The notes under the pieces were generated by a model that ran no database searches, was not told the DNA's origin, and saw only the letters and a program-made list of their open reading frames with translations. Of a stretch of DNA of 64,000 nt, positions 58,712 to 64,000 are shown in pieces. This DNA comes from Alphaproteobacteria bacterium SO-S41 (GTDB lineage: Bacteria; Pseudomonadota; Alphaproteobacteria; Micropepsales; Micropepsaceae), in NCBI GenBank assembly GCA_019670725.1, contig AP024629.1:2356001-2420000 (forward strand), given 5' to 3'. A program made the translations under genes and the position numbers. Each line of letters starts with the position of its first letter. Positions within the stretch are counted from its first letter, which is position 1.

Positions 58712-61047
58712 CAAAGCCCCGGCGTCACGTCGAGCGGCCAGGTCCGGCGGATCTCCGCCTCGCTGGTATCGCGCAGTTCATTCCAGAGCGGATTGACGTC
58801 GTAGAGACGCTGGCCGCCGTCACGCACGAGCGAGCTGAGATAGGTCGACGTTTCATACTTGGTGTTGAACGGCGCGAGCCAGCCGAACGGCACGCGGATG
58901 ATCAGGCCCTTGTCGAAGCTGCCTTCGCCGAAATCCTCGAACGGCACATCGGTGAGCGTCGCAAAGGCGCCGATCTCGATGCCGGAATCGAACTTGCGCG
59001 TGATTTCGATCGTCGCACCATAGTCGCCGGCCAGATAGCGGCCGACATGCAGGTTCACGTTCAAACCGCGCCAGCCGACATTCTGCCAGTAGAGGCTGAC
59101 ATGGCCGGTGACGACATCGTAGTCGCGGAAGCCGAGCTGGCGATTGAAGTCGCGCTGCTTGAGATAATAGAGATCGGCACCGAGCGCCCAGTCCTTGCCC
59201 TGCGGCCGCCACACGACCTCGCCGCCGACACCGCCGAACATGTCTTCGATATAGCCAGCCTTCACCTGGTAGAAGGTCTCGGGCGAGAGCTTGCCGGTCT
59301 TCTGGACGATCAGCGATTCCAGGCCGTACTGACCCTCGTCGCGGTAGAGACGGAAATCCGTGCGGACATGCGGCAGGACCGATTTGCCGGGTTCCGGGTT
59401 CTTGACGGTGTCGATGAGGTCGCCGCTGACGGCGCCCTGCACCATCCAGCCATCGCCGAAGCGGACGGTCGCTTCTGCCTTGATGGCAAGACCGAAGCGG
59501 AACGGCTCGTCCGGGTCGAACACAAGCGTACGCGGCTGGGGCGTGATCGACCAATCGAACTTGGGATAATTGTCGTCGAAGCGAACCGCGTCGGCGGGAA
59601 TATCCATGCCGCCGGGGGCGATGCGGACGTATTCCAGGAGATCGTCGGTGGCAGCGAATTGCTGGACTGCGCGTTCATAGGCGGTGCGCGAGACGAGAAC
59701 CTCAGTGGACGGATAACCCTCCACCATGCTGGTCAGGTAGAAATACTCGACGCTGGGCGGCAGCGTGGTCAGCACGCGCAGCATGCGGTGAATGGCGTCG
59801 GTCTCGCGAACGTAGCGGTCGTTCTCGTAGTAAACGGAGACGTAGTTCGCCTTGAGGTCGATTGCCTGGAGACCCAGCGACTGATCGTTGGCGAGGTTCT
59901 TGAGGCCGCCGATGATCTGTTCACGAATGGCCGGCACATCGTACCAGCGGCCGCTGGTCATGATGTCCTGCATCGAGTTCGACGCGGGCGCGTCGGCGGC
60001 CTGCGCCACCAGGGCATTGCCCGCGGCGGCATAGTCGGTGAGCGACCATTCCGAGCTCGCCGAGGCGTAGCGGATGCCGCGCAGGCCAGTGAGATCGACC
60101 ACCGGGACGTCCTTGCCGGGTACGCCGCGCACCGCAGTACGGGGGCGCTGATCTTCGGGGCGTACGGAGGGCGGGATTGGCGGCTTGTCGAAGACCTTCA
60201 TCATTTCGGTCGTCGGATCGAAACGGACGGTCAGGCGGAAGCTGAACGTGTTGCCATAAAGGTAGGAGGCGCTGGCCTCGAGCAGCGTGTCGAAACGATA
60301 GGCCAGACCGAAATTGAATTGCGATTCCGGCGTGAACACGCCCCGCTCGCTTTCGTCGATATACTTGTCGCCGCTGTATTCGACGATCGCCTGCAGCCCG
60401 TCGATCGGGGTCTGCCAGACGACACCGCCGAACAAAGCGACGTTCTCGCCGCGGAAGATCGAGTTGAAGAGCGGGCGGCCGCCCTTGTCGTTGCCGGGAT
60501 CGAAGCGCGGGCGGTCCTTGAAGCGATCGCTGATCAACGAGAAGGGATTCTCGAACGTGCCCGCCGAGCCAAGCCGGCCCCAGCCAAGGCCCAGTGTGAC
60601 GTCGAAATCGCCGAAGGCCTTGGAGGCGACGATGTATTCGCCGCCGTAAATGCCGGTGCCGATGAGGTCCTGGAAACCAAGCGAGATGGCGGGAATATAT
60701 TCAGATTCTTCAACAAGATGCAGCTTCAGGCTGAAGCTGCGGTCGAGCAGATCCTTGTCGCCCTCGGACGGCAGGAAGTAGCTGTCGATCCGCGAATACC
60801 GGAACGCCGCTTCGAGCCAGGGAAAGACCTGAAAGCTGAGCGCAGTACGAAACGCGTGCGGACCTTGCGCAACCGTCAGGGCGAACTCGCCGTCCTGCAT
60901 CATGCGCGCCGACGGCATTTCGAGCAGGCCGGTATGACCATAGGTGTTCAGCGGCTGGGGCGCTGGCCAGTCGGTGGCGGTGGCGGTCGTCGCAAGCAGC
61001 GCTGCCGCCGCGCCGCCAGCCATCAAGCCGCTGAGAAAGGAACGCAT
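58711..61047 (-). CDS. yjbH: YjbH/GfcD-family outer membrane protein
   Basis: 778 residues. A signal peptide (GGAAAALLATTATAT) is followed by YGHTGLLEMPSARMMQDGEFAL and beta-rich repeats such as FQVFPWLEAAFRYSRIDSY, SLGFQDLIGTGIYGGEYIVASK and LYYLKQRDFNRQLGFRDYDV. These match YjbH-type proteins: beta-barrel-like, in the outer membrane, linked with polysaccharide secretion. It overlaps yjbF. Three small secreted protein genes lie upstream in the same direction. Confidence 0.84.
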   Translation of the reverse strand: MRSFLSGLMAGGAAAALLATTATATDWPAPQPLNTYGHTGLLEMPSARMMQDGEFALTVAQGPHAFRTALSFQVFPWLEAAFRYSRIDSYFLPSEGDKDLLDRSFSLKLHLVEESEYIPAISLGFQDLIGTGIYGGEYIVASKAFGDFDVTLGLGWGRLGSAGTFENPFSLISDRFKDRPRFDPGNDKGGRPLFNSIFRGENVALFGGVVWQTPIDGLQAIVEYSGDKYIDESERGVFTPESQFNFGLAYRFDTLLEASASYLYGNTFSFRLTVRFDPTTEMMKVFDKPPIPPSVRPEDQRPRTAVRGVPGKDVPVVDLTGLRGIRYASASSEWSLTDYAAAGNALVAQAADAPASNSMQDIMTSGRWYDVPAIREQIIGGLKNLANDQSLGLQAIDLKANYVSVYYENDRYVRETDAIHRMLRVLTTLPPSVEYFYLTSMVEGYPSTEVLVSRTAYERAVQQFAATDDLLEYVRIAPGGMDIPADAVRFDDNYPKFDWSITPQPRTLVFDPDEPFRFGLAIKAEATVRFGDGWMVQGAVSGDLIDTVKNPEPGKSVLPHVRTDFRLYRDEGQYGLESLIVQKTGKLSPETFYQVKAGYIEDMFGGVGGEVVWRPQGKDWALGADLYYLKQRDFNRQLGFRDYDVVTGHVSLYWQNVGWRGLNVNLHVGRYLAGDYGATIEITRKFDSGIEIGAFATLTDVPFEDFGEGSFDKGLIIRVPFGWLAPFNTKYETSTYLSSLVRDGGQRLYDVNPLWNELRDTSEAEIRRTWPLDVTPGL

Positions 61048-61292
61048 CGGCCGCTACCTAAACTTGCCTTTGGGATGTCGCCACACCCGCGTGGAAGAGC
61101 CGTAAGCTAGAAAACGCCAGCGTGCGGCGCAAACGAAAAGGGACTCCCCGGGGGCGCCCCTTTGCCCCTTCCGTCTAACGGCGATTCCGCTGCCGGGCTA
61201 TGGCGATGATCGCAATTGGCGCGATATGCGGCTTACAAAATGACAAAGGGACGCTCGCGCGTCCCTTTGCAGAAATCGGTGGATGTCAGGCT
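61048..61292. other. Intergenic region upstream of yjbH
   Basis: 245 bases with a terminator (61245-61268) for the upstream small gene and a GC-rich run near 61137-61170 that could fold but has no clear partner pairing. The yjbH promoter probably lies here. No gene is seen. Confidence 0.5.
61245..61268 (-). terminator. Rho-independent terminator of small paralogue 1
   Basis: AAAGGGACGC (61245-61254) pairs perfectly with GCGTCCCTTT (61259-61268), loop TCGC. On the minus strand it is followed by a GTCATTTTG tail. It lies about 24 bases past the stop. Confidence 0.75.
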
Positions 61293-61553
61293 CTAGTTCG
61301 AGCTGTCGTCGTCGTCGTCGGCAACGGCGATGATGATACCGATGGCGATCGCCGCGGCGAGCGCGATGAGCCACCAGTTCTGGCTGGATGACGCTTCCTG
61401 GACGGTGGCGGCAGGCGCGGGGCCGGCGGGCTCAAGAACCGGCGCGGGCTGCGGAGCAGGCTCGATCGGCGTGCCCTGGCCGTTCGCCAGTGCACCAGTG
61501 GTCAGAGAGGCAGCGAGAGTCGCAGCCGTTGCGAGCGATACAAAATGCTTCAT
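61293..61553 (-). CDS. Small secreted protein, GfcA/YjbE-position paralogue 1
   Basis: 86 residues. A signal peptide (MKHFVSLATAATLAASLTTG) is followed by a Pro/Ala-rich linker (GTPIEPAPQPAPVLEPAG), a short Ser/Gln link, a hydrophobic helix (NWWLIALAAAIAIGIIIAV) and a run of Asp (DDDDDSSN). It differs from the two paralogues upstream at only a few positions in the mature part. E. coli GfcA/YjbE are also small, secreted, low-complexity proteins with a hydrophobic segment at the head of the operon, so a matching role is inferred. The longer in-frame start at 61580 is unlikely. Confidence 0.75.
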   Translation of the reverse strand: MKHFVSLATAATLAASLTTGALANGQGTPIEPAPQPAPVLEPAGPAPAATVQEASSSQNWWLIALAAAIAIGIIIAVADDDDDSSN

Positions 61554-61646
61554 CGGTAGTCCTCCTTGCTTGGCCATCAATTGATCTCAGTCGACCAAAG
61601 CTTAGTCGCGTGACTAGCATCTGCCAATCACAGGATTACGACAAAA

Positions 61647-61675
61647 CAAAAAAGGACGCCCGAGGGCGTCCTTTT
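61647..61675 (-). terminator. Rho-independent terminator of small paralogue 2
   Basis: AAAAGGACGCC (61650-61660) pairs with GGCGTCCTTTT (61665-61675). On the minus strand it is followed by TTTTGTTTTG. It lies about 30 bases past the stop. Confidence 0.8.
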
Positions 61676-61704
61676 CCGCATTCGACTAAAAGCCGAATTA
61701 ATTC

Positions 61705-61962
61705 TTAGTTCGAGTCGTCGTCGTCATCCGAGACGGCGATGATGATGCCGATGGCGATGGCGGCGGCCAGCGCGATCAGCCACCAGTTCTGGCTGGACGA
61801 CGCTTCCTGGACGGTCGCGGCGGGCGCCGGGCCGGCCGGCTCAAGCGCCGGGGCGGGCTGGGGGGCGGGCTCGATCGGCGTGCCCTGGCCGTTGGCGAAG
61901 GCGCCGGTCGTCAGAGAGGCCGCCATGGCCGCAGCGGTGGCAAGGGAAAGAATACGCTTCAC
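61705..61962 (-). CDS. Small secreted protein, paralogue 2
   Basis: 85 residues: signal peptide (MKRILSLATAAAMAASLTTG), Pro/Ala linker, hydrophobic helix (NWWLIALAAAIAIGIII) and Asp-rich end (SDDDDDSN). From the FANGQG cleavage region on it is identical in protein sequence to paralogue 3, although the DNA differs at several silent positions. This suggests selection on the protein. It has its own terminator and is likely expressed on its own or as part of a small array. Function is unknown. Confidence 0.75.
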   Translation of the reverse strand: MKRILSLATAAAMAASLTTGAFANGQGTPIEPAPQPAPALEPAGPAPAATVQEASSSQNWWLIALAAAIAIGIIIAVSDDDDDSN

Positions 61963-62093
61963 GAAACAATCCTCCTAATTGGTCCCCGCCACAGCGGCGG
62001 GAGGCAGTGCTCCAAACACTCGACTCGAAAGGTACGGGAGTCGTGACGGGAAAACAATCCGGTGCGACAACACGTTCCATGACATTTAAAACA

Positions 62094-62121
62094 AAAAGGA
62101 CGCCCAAAAGGGCGTCCTTTT
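62094..62121 (-). terminator. Rho-independent terminator of small paralogue 3
   Basis: AAAAGGACGCCC (62094-62105) pairs perfectly with GGGCGTCCTTTT (62110-62121), loop AAAA. On the minus strand it is followed by TGTTTT. It is nearly the same as the terminator at 61647-61675. Confidence 0.82.
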
Positions 62122-62148
62122 CGCATCCGGCAGATGCCGAATTAATTC

Positions 62149-62406
62149 TTAGTTCGAGTCGTCGTCGTCATCCGAGACGGCGATGATGATGCCGATGGCG
62201 ATAGCAGCGGCCAGGGCGATCAGCCACCAATTCTGGCTGGACGAGGCTTCCTGGACGGTCGCGGCAGGGGCCGGGCCGGCAGGCTCGAGCGCCGGAGCGG
62301 GCTGGGGGGCCGGTTCGATCGGCGTGCCCTGACCGTTCGCGAACGCCGCGGTCGACAACGTGGTGGCGAGGGCCGCCGCAGTGGCGAGCGAAAGGATACG
62401 CTTCAT
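62149..62406 (-). CDS. Small secreted protein, paralogue 3
   Basis: 85 residues: MKRILSLATAAALATTLSTA signal peptide, then the same mature part as paralogue 2 (Pro/Ala linker, NWWLIALAAAIAIG helix, SDDDDDSN end). The start at 62406 is the methionine of the signal peptide; the in-frame 62451 start adds 15 unconserved residues. It is the first of three tandem copies upstream of yjbH-yjbF. It may end up as a single-span membrane protein with an acidic tail. Confidence 0.75.
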   Translation of the reverse strand: MKRILSLATAAALATTLSTAAFANGQGTPIEPAPQPAPALEPAGPAPAATVQEASSSQNWWLIALAAAIAIGIIIAVSDDDDDSN

Positions 62407-62594
62407 GTGATTTAGTCCTCCAAACAACAATGTGATTTTTAGGCGCGCCATTTCGGTCCGTCAACGCGTACTTTGCTGCGCCGCAAGACAAATTCACCGA
62501 AATCGCGGATGGGCTCCAATCTGTTGCGCAAATGACGCAGAAATCGACGTCAGATCGCGGCACGCAGTCCAACGCAGCACAGCTAAGAATAGAT
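62407..62594. other. Intergenic region between the small paralogues and tRNA-Lys
   Basis: 188 bases, more AT-rich near 62407-62445, with no hairpin or gene by eye. It is likely to hold the promoter for paralogue 3. Confidence 0.45.
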
Positions 62595-62669
62595 TGGTGA
62601 GCCCAGATGGATTCGAACCATCGACCCCCTGATTAAAAGTCAGATGCTCTACCGCTGAGCTATGGGCCC
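62595..62669 (-). tRNA. tRNA-Lys (anticodon TTT), CCA encoded
   Basis: A full cloverleaf on the minus strand. The acceptor stem is GGGCCCA with TGGGCTC, then discriminator A and an encoded CCA. The D-arm is GCTC-AGCGGTA-GAGC, the anticodon arm is TCTGA-CTTTTAA-TCAGG (anticodon TTT), and the T-arm is GATGG-TTCGAAT-CCATC. All stems pair (two G-U). It lies 67 bases downstream of tgt in the same direction. Confidence 0.95.
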
Positions 62670-62736
62670 ACTCAGGGGCGCTCTTATACGAATTCGCGCC
62701 CAAGCCTAAGGGAAAATCGCGGGCCCGCCGCCTGCC

Positions 62737-64000
<1,264 letters not shown>

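Noticed and set aside
59047-61110. 687-codon plus-strand frame opposite yjbH
   Set aside because: YjbH signal peptide and beta-rich repeats are clear on the minus strand. The plus frame has no recognisable motif.
62595-62669. tRNA-Lys as an integration site for a genomic island
   Set aside because: No integrase gene or direct repeat of the tRNA 3' end was seen in the window.

Overview
The window is about 65% GC and carries dense, mostly chromosomal housekeeping and accessory genes. An alphaproteobacterial host is indicated by an mfd-sdhE / recG divergent block, a GTTC-N7-GTTC (alphaproteobacterial LexA) box in front of a Y-family polymerase, TonB-dependent transport, YjbF/YjbH polysaccharide proteins and tgt-queA. 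The order cannot be fixed from the sequence alone (Micropepsales- or Caulobacterales-like are guesses). There is no prophage, insertion sequence or CRISPR array. No gene-free stretch is longer than 300 bases.

Region 1 (1-2900): start of a CHASE3 sensor protein (cut by the window edge), type II NADH dehydrogenase, and a peroxiredoxin-like protein coupled to an alkanesulfonate monooxygenase (ssuD). Region 2 (4052-17131, all minus strand) is the most distinctive part: one long, tightly packed organosulfur cluster, read from ssuC to a flavin reductase. It encodes ssuC-ssuB, an SfnB/DszC-like acyl-CoA-dehydrogenase-fold protein, an SsuD-like monooxygenase, a 2-hydroxyacid dehydrogenase, a class II aldolase, ssuA, a TonB-dependent receptor, a cysteine-dioxygenase-type cupin, a four-domain rhodanese, another SsuD-like monooxygenase and a flavin reductase. 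A divergent LysR regulator (17273-18148) probably controls it. Together they look like an outer-membrane-to-cytosol route for capturing an organosulfur compound, releasing its sulfur and possibly processing the carbon product.

Region 3 (18216-26572): a YdhS-like FAD protein, hypothetical proteins, a hybrid histidine kinase, a 26-residue membrane peptide, and a HerA-type ATPase translationally coupled to a sensorless histidine kinase. Region 4 (26577-32846): SOS-controlled Y-family polymerase, a tandem pair of small secreted cysteine proteins, a VOC protein, a DUF885 peptidase and SelO. Region 5 (32942-42877): S9 peptidase, a cyclooxygenase-like haem peroxidase with an altered distal site, LigB-type dioxygenase, HMA protein, histidine phosphatase, CoA-transferase/racemase, a lipoprotein, hexapeptide acyltransferase, SDR, FrnE-type DsbA and a small secreted protein.

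Region 6 (43081-50387): mfd, sdhE, recG, a phosphotransferase and DUF6285. Region 7 (50344-57905): ABC exporter pair, HAD phosphatase, thiolase, a VapBC-type toxin-antitoxin with a twin-palindrome operator, a UDP-glucuronate 4-epimerase-like enzyme, and a fused HMG-CoA-synthase-like/DUF35 protein. Region 8 (58013-62406): yjbF-yjbH preceded by three tandem, nearly identical small secreted proteins, each with its own terminator, laid out like the gfcABCD/yjbEFGH operons. Region 9: tRNA-Lys(TTT), tgt and the end of queA.
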